Of a stretch of DNA of 64,000 nucleotides, positions 11,801 through 23,824 are shown piece after piece. The stretch is from Smittium mucronatum. Lineage: Eukaryota > Kickxellomycota > Harpellomycetes > Harpellales > Legeriomycetaceae. The DNA is taken from contig LSSL01000600.1 of NCBI GenBank assembly GCA_001953115.1, positions 1 to 64,000 of the forward strand, given 5' to 3'. How positions within the stretch are numbered: position 1 is the first letter of the stretch; each line of letters begins with the position of its first letter. The notes beneath the pieces were generated by a model. The model did no database searches and had not been told where the DNA came from. It saw only the letters and a program-made list of their open reading frames with translations. Made by a program: the position numbers and the translations under genes.

Positions 11801-13918
11801 TATGGAACTGGACTCTCTAATCCTTCACTTATTCTTAGGAAAATAAAAAATATGTGCATATTCAAGAAATACCCTGACTCCGTTTGCTCTTTGCAATATT
11901 TGAATAAATATGTATTTAACGTTTTTTTCGTGTTGAAGGAACCTTTTTCCTAATTTTTTTTACCCATACTCCCTTTTAAATATATCATCGATTCGATTTC
12001 GAACATCAAATAGAGCTTCAAAGTATTTAATAACCCCACATATGAAATTTATTCATAAAAACCCATTCAAAAAAACAAAATAAATAAATGAGAATTTTTT
12101 TGATTTCTTTATTCGATTCAAATTTTGAATTGTTAACTGGGTGCGTAGATTTAAAACTTTAAAAAAATCCTTTTTTTATGAAACTATTAAATGATCAAGT
12201 GCTTTTCCCGGTTGAAATGGATTAAATCCTTCATGTTAGGACATTTTTTATATTTATCAAATGTTTTTTTACGCAATTTTTATCAAATGTGACAAAATAA
12301 TTTTTTTTATTTATCAATAATTTTTTTTTTCGCTCTTGTTTAAAATCGTTGTAGTTAAATGAACATATTGTACAAATAAAAATCCCTTAATCACAATAAT
12401 GGAGCCAAATGATCATTTATATATTTTTGGGGCTCTGTTTATGATTTTTTTGCTTTATAAACATTAATAATTATTATTTAAAGGTAATTATATTTTTTAA
12501 TTTATCAAATTTATTTTTGTATATTTTTCAAGATTTTTTATTTTTCGGTATTAAATCAAGTATATTTTAAAACTTATAAAATATAATTTTTTATCGTTAA
12601 TTCAACAATAATAATATCTAATGAAATCATTGGTATACATATTTTGTGAACAGCCTTTCCTCGTTTTTTGAAAGATTTTTTTTGTCTATTGTGAAAATTT
12701 GGAAACCCGATGCTAATAAATATACTTTTTGTATAATCTGCTTTATTTTCGATTAATTTTATTAATTTAAACTATCACCCTAAGATATTAAAACTTTTTT
12801 TTTTTGCTTTTTATCGAAAAATATATAATTAAAATACTAATTAACTGTGAGATAAATAAAAGTAATAATTCAATTTGATTTATGATATTTATTTTTATTA
12901 AAAATTTTAAATCTATAGGTGGATATTTTTAAATATTTTTTCTTTAAAAAAATAATAACATAAATCTTGGATATACCACTATTCTTGCTTATCTTTTATT
13001 TTAAATTCGAAAATATCTTATTAATTAAAAGGTGCTTTTTTCTAATAGTACTAGCTTCCATAAAATAACGTGATATCATCAAAAAAATTATGATGATATA
13101 ATCTATCGCATTCTGGGTCTTTTTCTGAAATAAACAAAAGAAATTGAAATTTTTAATAAAATTTTTGTTTAAATATGCGATATTTTTTTTAGATATTATT
13201 ATAAAAAGATAAAAAATTGATATCTATTATTAGTCCATTCTGTTAAAAAATATGTAAATTTATGGATTTATTTATTAATAAAGTAAAATTTTCTGCAAAT
13301 TACATAATTTTTTATAATTTCTTTTTATCAAAGATACTAAATAATTAATAATAGGTTATATTGGAGAAAAATTAAGATAATTTTATTCACAATCAATAAT
13401 TTCAATTTTTAAATAATATAACTATTGTAATTTACGTAGAAAAAATCATTTTTTAAAAAAAATATTGACACTATTAATAAAAAAATAATATCACATTTTA
13501 AAATAAGCCATTATAATATGATATAAGCTTTCTTAAAATACAATATAATGTAAAGATGCTAAATAAAGAAAAAATTTCGCAATTTATACACTACCATGTA
13601 TAATATTATGATAATTTTTGCTGTATAATATTCTTAATTTACACTAAAAATACATACCTGATTAATTTAAAAATATAAAAATATAAACTATTAATAGAAA
13701 TTTAGGAAGATTAAATTTTTTTAATTAAAAAAAAAAGGTTTTTCAATGAGGACTAAGCCTTTACTATCTTGCGCTTTTAAATTAGCTAGCAGTCGTTTTT
13801 CCATCTTTTACTTCAATTAATATCGATTGATATTCCTGTTTACGTAAAGCTTCCTATGTATGTAGAGGCTGATGTGAAATACCCTATTTTACGATTAAAA
13901 TTTCTATATTATATAAAT

Positions 13919-13945
13919 ATTATTATTATTATTATTATTATTATT
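13919..13945. repeat. (TAT)n microsatellite
   Basis: About nine perfect units of a TAT/ATT trinucleotide lie in the desert. This is the same motif class as the longer array at 29434-29522. Confidence 0.95.
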
Positions 13946-15500
13946 AAAAAACAGAAAATCAACGCAGCTTCTACGAAAAAAATTAAGTTTTCTTGATGGA
14001 AGGGACATTAATAGTATTAAAACGCTTTAAGTATAAAAACAGTGCTTTATAAATCATTATTTTAAATTTTAAATTATTTTTAACATATATAATGAAATAC
14101 GAAGTATTTAAATAAATTATAAAACATAACAAGCTTAAAAAATATCAAGTGAATTGAATATTCACCAAAATATTTTTTTCTTATTTCTTTTTATGCACTT
14201 TTTATATTTTTTTTCATTAATAAAAAACTGCTCTTTTTTAAAATTACCAAAAAAGTAACTATTATAATTAAAAATGGAGAACTTAAATGATTAAATTTGT
14301 GTTTATTTCAGAATAATTTTATTATTAGTTTTTAATAAACAATTATATTTATACTTGTTGGGTATATTTACGGAATAGCTGAGAAATATCATATTTATTT
14401 TAAAAAATTTGTTTTTTTATAAAAAAATATATAATTTATATATATTCGGAAAATTCTATGAACATTTATTTAAAAAAATTATAATATTCATATTTATTTA
14501 ATACCAATAAAATTTTCTAATACTTAGAAATGATATGTTGGAATGAAATTAGATTTTTTTTTGATAAAATAGAAAAATTGAACTAATATATTCAGGTTAA
14601 CACATTTTTAAAGATATTTATAAACATATTAGTGTTTAAATTGAGTTGTTATATTATATTTTTAGTTTCATAAGTAGTTTATTCAAAAATATAATCTAGA
14701 AAAAACTGTATTTTTACATACTAAAGTCCTATTTAAATTAAAGATATTGGTTTATAAAATAAATATTAATAATTTATTTATACTTTAATTGAAAAAAAGA
14801 TATTATTATTATTATTCAAAAAACTAACATAAATCACATTCTATCGATACTTAAATCTTATTTATAATACTAAAATTATAATCTCTAGCGCACATAGATA
14901 AAAAAAAGCTTCAGGAATTTTTTTTTTGAATAATTGCGATATTTTGAGTCTTCTTTTTTAAAAAAAATTCACTGAATAAATTAGAATGTAATAACCTAAA
15001 ATTAAAAACCTTAAATAATTTAAAATATGCCAAATTTTCAGGAAGAGTTGATATATTTTGAATTGAAATTTTTAATTTTAATTGCATTTTTCGAAAAAGT
15101 TTTAAAATAAACTGGTAAATGTAAAACTTATATTTAGATTAAATTTTAATAATAAATAATTTTCTATTTCATAATTTTATTTAGTATCAAACATTAAATT
15201 AAAAAAAAATTAAAAATCCACAAAAATTATTTTCTTAATTTTGTGGGTTAAAAATAAGATGAGTTATTAAATAATCTATAATTTTTTTCGATCTTGAAAT
15301 ACTGAATATACTAAGGTGAAAAATAAATAAAACTACTTGAATATATACTTGAAATATATATATCGAATTTTATAGATGGTAATAAATAAAAATAAACTCA
15401 ACTAATTTTTTTTTTTTTAAATAAAATATTATCATAATTTAAATATGTTAATGAAATTTTTTAAAATATCAGAATAATTTAAATATTGACTTAAAACCTT

Positions 15501-15542
15501 AAAACCTTAAAATTTTATTTTATTTTATTCTTTTAAGGTTTT
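15501..15542. repeat. 12-bp perfect inverted repeat
   Basis: AAAACCTTAAAA at 15501-15512 is matched by TTTTAAGGTTTT at 15531-15542 across an 18-base T-rich spacer. An 8-base-offset copy of the left arm starts at 15493. It stands out because of its CC/GG cores in nearly pure A/T sequence. Function is unknown. Confidence 0.7.
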
Positions 15543-16884
15543 TTTGATATAAAAAAATAAATCGAGAAAATTCTAACTTTATTTTATTTTAATATTTTAT
15601 ATTTTATATTTTTTTATAGCTAAGCTTTGATTTACTTTTGAAAATTTAAGTGCTTCAAAAAATTCATCTTTTTCTGAAAATATACAGAAAATCGAATCAG
15701 AAGTGAATCTCTGATTTTTTTTCAGATTTTTCGGCAATAAAAATTAAAAAAAATACCCTGAAATATAAAAAAAATTCATAAAAAAATAAACTAATACCTA
15801 ATTTATCATAAATATTTTTTTTAAAATATATTAAAATTTTATTATTTGGTGTTACTCAAAGAAAAATTGATAAAAAAATTCATTTTAATATATCAACGAC
15901 TAATTATAAAAAAAAGGGTTTTATTTAGATTAATAAGAATGATTTTATTAAAAAAATTCAAAAAAAAATAAGATAATTCATGTGGGAATAAAAAAGAAAA
16001 ACATGGTGGATTAAAAAGGATGAAATTTTTGTTTCAAAAATAAAAATTATTTTTATTATTTGTGTCATTATATATAAATATCATCTTTTATAGTTTTATA
16101 AGGGATAATAATAACTTAAATGACAGAAATTCAAAAGTTATTCTAAATTATTTATAATTAGTGTATATTATAAGAAAAGCGCATATATATTTCTGGGCGA
16201 AATAAATCTTTCCACAGTTTTACAAATAATAATGCGAATTTTAGTGAATTTGCGGAAAATTACTCTTATTTGCACGAATTTACATTTTAACCAATTATTA
16301 CTAATGTAAATATAAATATTTTGCACATTTCAGTTACAATAAGATTCTTGGCCTAATTTGATTTTTGATTTTTCTGCTTTACACTAAACTATAAAAATGT
16401 GCAAAGTATTGTAAAACTGTGCAAATTGGTGAAATTATAAATGTTTTTTTGCAAAAATGTGGAGAAATTATCAAATTCATGTATTTTCTTCTCCTAAGAC
16501 TTGTTTAATTTTTTTATTTCAACCATTGATGTATTCTATTGACGAAAAAAAATGCATTTCGTGATATTTTTTTGCATGTGAAATAAATTTTAATAACACC
16601 TGCTTACTACTTTATTTCTTTTTATTTATAATGAGGTAAAAAATAACTATTTTTAGATCTATTTATGCGAAAATTTAAAAGAAAAAAACATGAGTATAAA
16701 GTGGTTTAAATATATATATATATTTTTAAAAAAAATATGTTTAATACTCATTAAAGAAATCAATATTTCTCCCTAAATATTTATTGAAAAGGATAATATT
16801 ATAAATTTTATTTATTTAATTTTTTAATGAAAAAATTTTTTTTTTAAAAATTTACCAAGCTTTTAAAATTTTGATCTTTTGAAT

Positions 16885-17190
16885 GATATGTTTTTTTAGG
16901 CGATTTAATTCTAGGATAACTGTATTTATAAATATAATAAAAAAACATGAAAAAAAGAAAAAATCGTATATAAAATATCATTATCCTAACTAAAATCAGC
17001 ATTTCTGCTAGACTAACGTCTGCTTACCTACGGGAAAAGGTTTTAATCTATCAGAAGAAAAAATAACCTCTCTGAGATTGCTTCATGTAGGCTGTATAGC
17101 TGATATTACATTAGTAATGATTTAAATTCTTTTGTAACAAAAAATATTTAGTTGAGATAATCGAGCTCCTGTCAGAGCCTAGTTATAAAA
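16885..17190 (+). repeat. Decayed copy of a dispersed repeat (partner at 62905-63220, inverted)
   Basis: The segment aligns along its whole length with the reverse complement of 62905-63220. Shared blocks include ATGAAAAAAAGAAAAA, ATTATCCTAACT, TACCTACGGGAAAAGG and GAGCTCCTGTCAGAGCCTAG (two mismatches in the last). Between the blocks the match is about 60-80% with small indels. Where the copies differ, this copy usually has A or T against G or C in the partner, by both transitions and transversions. That fits long decay in the desert. No recognisable protein is encoded, and the element class is unknown. Confidence 0.8.
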
Positions 17191-17333
17191 GTAGAATTCA
17201 ATGCTAAATTTTTATTTTCTATGTAAAAAAACACATGATTTTTTCTAATTCCGAAAAAATTTGTTATGAAGTTCGGAAATTTTGTTATTAATTTTCTGTT
17301 AAATTCTAATTTTTACATTAGGTGTAATTTTAT

Positions 17334-17357
17334 ATAATATAATATAATATAATATGA
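17334..17357. repeat. (TATAA)n short tandem repeat
   Basis: About four to five near-perfect TATAA units are followed by a partly complementary ATTATATTATAA stretch, so the locus can fold back. It is a simple repeat within the desert, about 140 bases downstream of the repeat relic. Confidence 0.85.
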
Positions 17358-20300
17358 AATTATATTATAAATCTGTAAAATTTATTAGGTTGTATAAACA
17401 GTATTAATTATACCGAAAATCTACAAGAAAATTAATATATATATTTCAAGAGCGAGTATAATATTATAGAGATATTATCTTCACCAAAATTTCCACAATT
17501 ATCTCAATAAAGTAAATAATTTTTTTAGAAACATATAATCATCTCTAAAATCAATATTTTTTTATCATGAATTTAGGATATATTTTTTTATCAATAGATT
17601 TTCTTAATTTTATTTTGAATAATCTTATTTAAACATTCGCATACAATTTAATCGTTTCCTAAAAAATAGACTTCATATAAAGAGTAACGTTTTTTTTCAT
17701 AACCCAATCGTGAATTTCAAATTATTTTTAGATATTCTATCTAGATTCCAAAGAATTTCAGATAAAACTAGTCTTCCTATTTGAAATATCAATTAAGAAT
17801 TTGAACTCTAAGAATTTTATTTTTATTTTTGTAAGAATTTTCTAAACTGGGAATATTCATTTTTTACATAAAAATGACATAAGGTAAATTAAAACTTTCA
17901 ACGATGCGATTTATCAAACGAAGAAATATTCAAGGATCAGCATATAAATTTTTAAATTTGATATATTTAGTATTATTTTTGAAGTGAAAGGATTGTTTTT
18001 TGGTAAAATTATATTTGATATCTGTAAGAACGAAGTTTTACTGACCTTAGCGTACTTTTTATAAAAAATTAAGTGAAATAAATATATTTATAAATTTATA
18101 TTGCATGAAATAAATTATAATATCTTTGATCTCATAAGCCTATGAAGCATTTTTTTAAGAAAGTGATACCTTCATATTTTTATTTCGTCTTATAAATCCA
18201 CTATCTTTTTTTTTTGAAATTATTTTTTAGCTAATATTTTAGTTTTTAATTTATTAATTTTGGTAGCCAGAATACGCTAATTAGTCAAATACTCGGATTT
18301 TTTTTAAATTTTTTTTATATAATTAACCACAACAATCGTTATCTGTATACATAAGCGAAATTCCCACTTTTTGGAGCGAATATTTTTAAATTATTTTTTT
18401 GCACATTATTATATAGATTTTTTTTTCCAAATTATCAAACATAATATAGTAAATCTAAACATAGATCTCGATGTTTGTAAAATTTTTATCTTTTTCTGAG
18501 ACTAATTTTAATTATGATTCAGCCTATAATGTTTTTATTTGGTAAATAAAAAATTTTTAACGAAAATTTGACAAAATGATTAGATTAGTATATATGTAGT
18601 CGAAATTAGTAAAAATATATTATTTTGGTGAAAAGGTATTAAAGGTAGTGCAAATTGGTTAAAAAAATTCATTCGAATTTTACCAAGTAAAAATTGATCA
18701 GTAAAATAAAAAATATATTTAGAAAATAACATAAAGAAATTTTTAATATGTAAATTTAAATTTAAAAAATGAGTTACATAAATTTTTATGAAATAAAAAA
18801 TCAATTGTATATGAAAAAGACGATTTAACTCAATGAAGAATTCAAATCCTAATAATAGATAAAAATATATTATATTTTTTTAAAATAAATATGTATAAAC
18901 TGAATAGAACTAAATATTTTATAAATTTATTTAAATTAAATTTTCCCAGATAAAAAAATAGATTGTGAATTTTTTTTTACAAATAAGATATTTAAATATC
19001 ACTATTTTTAATCCTTTTCAAGAATAGTTTATTATTTAACCTCACTTTTTACATTATTATACCATAGAAAATTATCAATTACAAATACAAAAAATTTAAA
19101 AATATTTCTGAATTTTTTTCCAGAAGTTCAGCAATGCAAAATGTATGCAATAAAACATTTTTGAATATTAAATTAACAAAATAAATGAATTTTGTTATTT
19201 TTTGGTGTGTTTTACAAGTCTGAAAATCGAATTATTCTAAGTATAAATACCTTATTATTATTATTTTAAATAATAGATTAGAAAGTTCAAAATAAAACTC
19301 TTACATAAAATCTATGAATTGTATCTTGGTCCGATTCATTCCCAAAATTATCGGAAAGTACAAAAAAAAAGTAATTTTATCCGAGATAAAATAAAATGAG
19401 AAGTGTTTTTTTCTAAAAAATATTAAAGTAAACCAAGATGGATACTCTGCTTTTTATATTTGGTTATTAATTAATATTTTGAATCCCAAAAATAATTTTA
19501 TAAATAATTTTTTTACAATTAATTTTTCTTTTTGAAGAAAATATGGTATATAGTCTTAAAAATTCGGTTTTTTTTTAATATTAGATATAATTTTAGGATT
19601 ATTTAACGAGCAATAATCAGAAAACCTAACAGTAAAAAAATTCAATTATAAGTAATTACATAAAATACCAATAAAATAAAATAATTAATGGACGAGGTAA
19701 AAAAAATTATTAAAAATTGTTTTCTGAATGTTCAAATAAAAGAGAAGTTTTCATTAATGTCGAGATTAAATTAAAATTTTTTTTATTAAAATAATTAGTA
19801 AGAGGTTGTAAAGGAATAAAAGGTACGAGCCTATTCTCTCATAAATAAATTACTCTTCGATATATCCTTGGTGGTTTACCGTCTAAAGAATCAAAAGTAA
19901 AAAAAAAAAGAAATTATATAAATAGTTCGAGTTATTTGATCATACCGAATTATTTATTCAATTAATAATTAAAAATAGCATCTTTCAATCCAAAGTTATA
20001 ATTTCACCGAAATTAATATTTTATCTTTGGATAAAGGTTGATAAATATACTTATATGGGGTAGAGAAAGTATATTTCTAGTATATTGTTAATTCTTAGCC
20101 TAATATAAAAGGGATAAGGTGAGTTGAATTCGGGATTTAAAAATACATATTTTAAAGAAATAAGGATTATCCGCTATTAAATACCCTAAATTTAAATCTG
20201 TTAAGCCCAAATTTACTAATAAAAATGTTTGAAAAAGCTGTATGAACTTTTATTAACCGTAAAACAAATTATGTGAGGTAAAATCATTGGAAATTTCAAC

Positions 20301-20979
20301 TCATTTTTTTCCTAAGCCGATAAAATGAAGTGTATTTAATTAGATAACTATTTAAATATCTTTTATTCTAAATATAATTCATCATATTTGAATTATTGAA
20401 ATTTTATTGTTCCTTTTTAGAATAGAGCATTATTTTTGGAGGCAAAATTTTTAGCTAAACAGTTCCTACTATTTTGAGCCCATTTTTAAAAAAAAAAGTT
20501 GACTTTTTTTATTTTAGAATCGAATTACATGAATTTTTATTTAATTTATATAACTTTTAAATATGAATTGTTATTTTTGCAACTTCGATTATTGTTTTTG
20601 AATTTTGACACAAAAAGATTTATAAGGGTATGAAAGAGCCTAAAAAATAAAATAAAAGGGGTAAATAAACCTATTTCAGGAGTTATTGTTAAAATTATGG
20701 TTACTTAATTATGGCAAAAAGTGTCTTCGGGATTTTTAAAATTAAAATAGGACTAATTTAAATTCATAATTTCAATAAAGATTGAGATTAAGAATCTGTA
20801 GGTATCAATTTTTTATCTTTTTATGGATTTTTTTTCATTACAAGTATATTTTATGCGGATGAGAAAAATAGTGTATTTAGCAGGTAAAAATATATAAAAT
20901 TGACTAAGAAATTTTGTTGTGAATATTTAAATCATATTCTTTTTAGAAATAATAGTTAATATTTGCGTCAATATTTTAA

Positions 20980-21480
20980 CGGATTTCTTTAAATTACAGA
21001 TACCACAATGCTTCCATCTTAACTGATATACTTCAATATTTTGAAAAATTTGACATATTCAAACTAAAATCCATTATATCATCTATTAAAATATTGTTTG
21101 TAGTTTTTCATCTTTATCTATTCTATAAATGCGAATTTTATAGAGATGAGCTTATGGTGCCAGATAATTCAAAAAAAAATATCTTTGAAAGAAAGAATTT
21201 CTATTTTTTTTTTGTAAATTTATTCAAGTCAAGAGCAGGGAAATATTTTTCATTTTTAAAACAAAATTTTTTCTATAAATTTAATTATCTGTTTATAAAA
21301 GGTATTTTATTTTATCGATTTAAGACCTCAGTTGATATGAATTTTGAAATACCACATAAGCAGACAGTTTTATCAATTTTTGAGGAAAAGAAAAGAAGAA
21401 ACTATATTTATTATCATATCTTATCTTATAATTTTTTTAAATTTCTAATTCAAATGAGTATATCGATTTTTCTGAAATAA
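20980..21480 (+). other. Exceptionally long open frame in the AT desert
   Basis: One frame stays open for 166 codons, from the stop at 20977-20979 to the TAA at 21478-21480. In the surrounding composition about one codon in ten should be a stop. The conceptual product is rich in Phe, Tyr, Lys and Ile but also has Arg, Glu, Asp, His and Pro runs such as HNASILTDILQYFEKF and EEKKRRNYIYYHILSYNFF. No in-frame ATG occurs before the one at 21154. A splice-like TTACAG precedes 21000, so this could be one exon or the remains of a mobile-element gene. No family was recognised, and no partner exon was found upstream or downstream. Confidence 0.4.
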
Positions 21481-23551
21481 AAAAAAGTTATATCAAATAT
21501 ATCGCTTTTTTTAAAAATCAACGAGATGTATATATATTAATTTTTTATGAAGATCCACACCTTTTTAAATGAAAGCTAAATCAGAACTTTTCAATTTTAT
21601 AATCTTAAAAATTTTTTTTTTGAGCATTATTTCTGAATTTTTAAATATTTTTGAAGTTCATCCCTAAAATTGAATTCTTAATAGCTTTTTATACGTATTT
21701 TATTCGATATATATTTATTCCGTAAAAAATAAGGTGTGTTTAAATGAATATAATTGGATGTAAATTTGATTTAATAGCTTTTTTGAAAAATATCTCTTTG
21801 CAGCAGAAGGTATAAAGAATGTGTATTTAATTTCTTTTTTCTTTTTTTTTAATTATAAAATAAATGGATGAAAGTCTAATAATGGTGTATTGGAACATTT
21901 TTCTATTCCAAATTTACGCCAAGCTTCCGAAAAAAGTTTTTATAGATTAAAATATTTCTCTATTTCTTAATATTTTATAATTTTAAGTTTTTAATTACTA
22001 ATTTCCTCCCTATATACGAGATTTAATTCATTCCAATTAATTCTAAAATTTCAATTTTTACAGCTTTTTGGGACAGATAGATATTAATTGAATCTAGGAC
22101 TAATTTATGGCCACTAAACTAGATTGTTATAGAACTATTGAGTTTTTTAATTGAGTTATATTATTTTAAAATCTGTAAAGCATCATTAAGATTAAAGGTA
22201 GCTCTTAAATGAATTATGTTTTTTTTTCGAAATTTCCACTAATTTTTATTTTAAATTGTTTCTAACATTATAATTATTAAAATTTACAGTTTAGACCTTT
22301 TTAGATCTAGTTTTTTAAATTAATAAAAATTGAAATAGGCAGAGGAAATATAAAATATCAAAAGTCTCTATTGAAAAATATATGTGACCTATTTATCCAA
22401 AATTTAAAAAAATATTAAAATATAGTTTTAGATGTAAAAAAAAACTAAAATTTTCAGAAATAGCTTGGATTAAACGAAATAAAGTTATATTATATAAAAA
22501 AATATTACCTATTGACATTTTCACATAACGGTATAACTTTATAATTTCCTGAAAAACAATTAAAAAATATATTTTACCGAAAATAAAAAATTAAAAAAAT
22601 GTATAACGAGAGGATTAATCCTTGAAAATTGAAATTAAAAGTTCATTATTGTAAATAAATAAAATTAAGAATATAATAAAAATATATCATGGAATTTTGT
22701 GGTTTAAAATATCTCAGATTATAGAAAAGAAAGGTAAATTTATTAGCACCTCGTGTTTCACTTTTTTTTTTTTTTGGATTTGAAATTTAAGAATGACAAA
22801 AATGTAAATAAAAAATGATTCTGGTTATTATAATAATTAAAAAAACAAGAAATATAAATGAAAGTCAAGATAGATAGCAATTTTAAAACATATAAATTGA
22901 TACTATAATATTACTAAATAAAAACTAAGTACTACTCTAATCTTATTAAACCAAAATTTCAATAAATTTTATTTTTTCTAGATTTTCCGAGCACTTTTTT
23001 TTTTGTATTCAAATTATTAGTATTTTTGAGTTTTTTCTATCACATCTCTTTTTTGTTTTATTTTTTGTAATTTTGATTGAAAGCTGATTTAAATCAAGTT
23101 TTTAAATTGAGTTAAATACTGATATTATTTAATTTTTATTTTCTCGTTATTTATATTATATTTATAAAAAAATGTTTATTTTAATCTAGAATTTAAAAAA
23201 AATCAGTTTCCAAAAGTGATATATTAGTTTTTCTTATTTTATGAATTTAATTGTAAAATTATTCAGATATAAAATAACAAAATTGCCACAAATTTCTTTT
23301 TATAATCATTTATCATTGTTATTTACAACTTTTAACATTAAAATTATCATTTTAAACATAATTTTACTGTAATTTTTCTAAATAAACATAAAATAGATGA
23401 TTTTATTTTTTAATTATAGCGTATATTTTGATACATAAATTTACTAATATACACAAAATTTCTGATGTTTCTAAAAAAATCTATCCTTTTCTAGAAATTG
23501 TGCAATTTATAATTTCCCCAGATATTCACAAGTAATTTATTTTAGAAAAGC

Positions 23552-23824
23552 TTATGCAGTTGGATGCATAAAAATTATTATCTCCTGTTTTCTTATGTAA
23601 AAATACGAGATTTGAGTTATAGTTACCATATTTTCAGCTTTTGATTCATCTACCAAATTTTGTCGAAAAAACGCGATTTCAGTTTTTTTATTGATGATTT
23701 TTTGTGTAAGAAATAAGGATTTTCCAGTGTGATAACTAAAAAACAAAGTAAATCCTATAAAAATACTTGGAAAAATTTCCGTAAATTTATTGAATTGATT
23801 TTTCCGATCCAATTTAATTAACAA
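23552..23824 (-). other. Second unusually open frame in the desert
   Basis: About 90 codons are open on the minus strand, with no early ATG (the frame starts at TTG). The translation has mixed composition (KLDRKNQFNKF, FFRQNLVDESKAENMVTI) rather than simple Lys/Asn/Ile/Phe background. It may be a relic of a former coding sequence. No family was recognised, and chance cannot be excluded. Confidence 0.2.

Noticed and set aside
16343..16364. 22-base near-match with 38371-38392
   Set aside because: One mismatch in 22 bases is near the chance level for AT-rich DNA of this length, and flanks do not align.
16885..17190. RIP as the sole cause of AT richness
   Set aside because: Differences between the two repeat copies include many transversions (C>A, G>T) as well as transitions.
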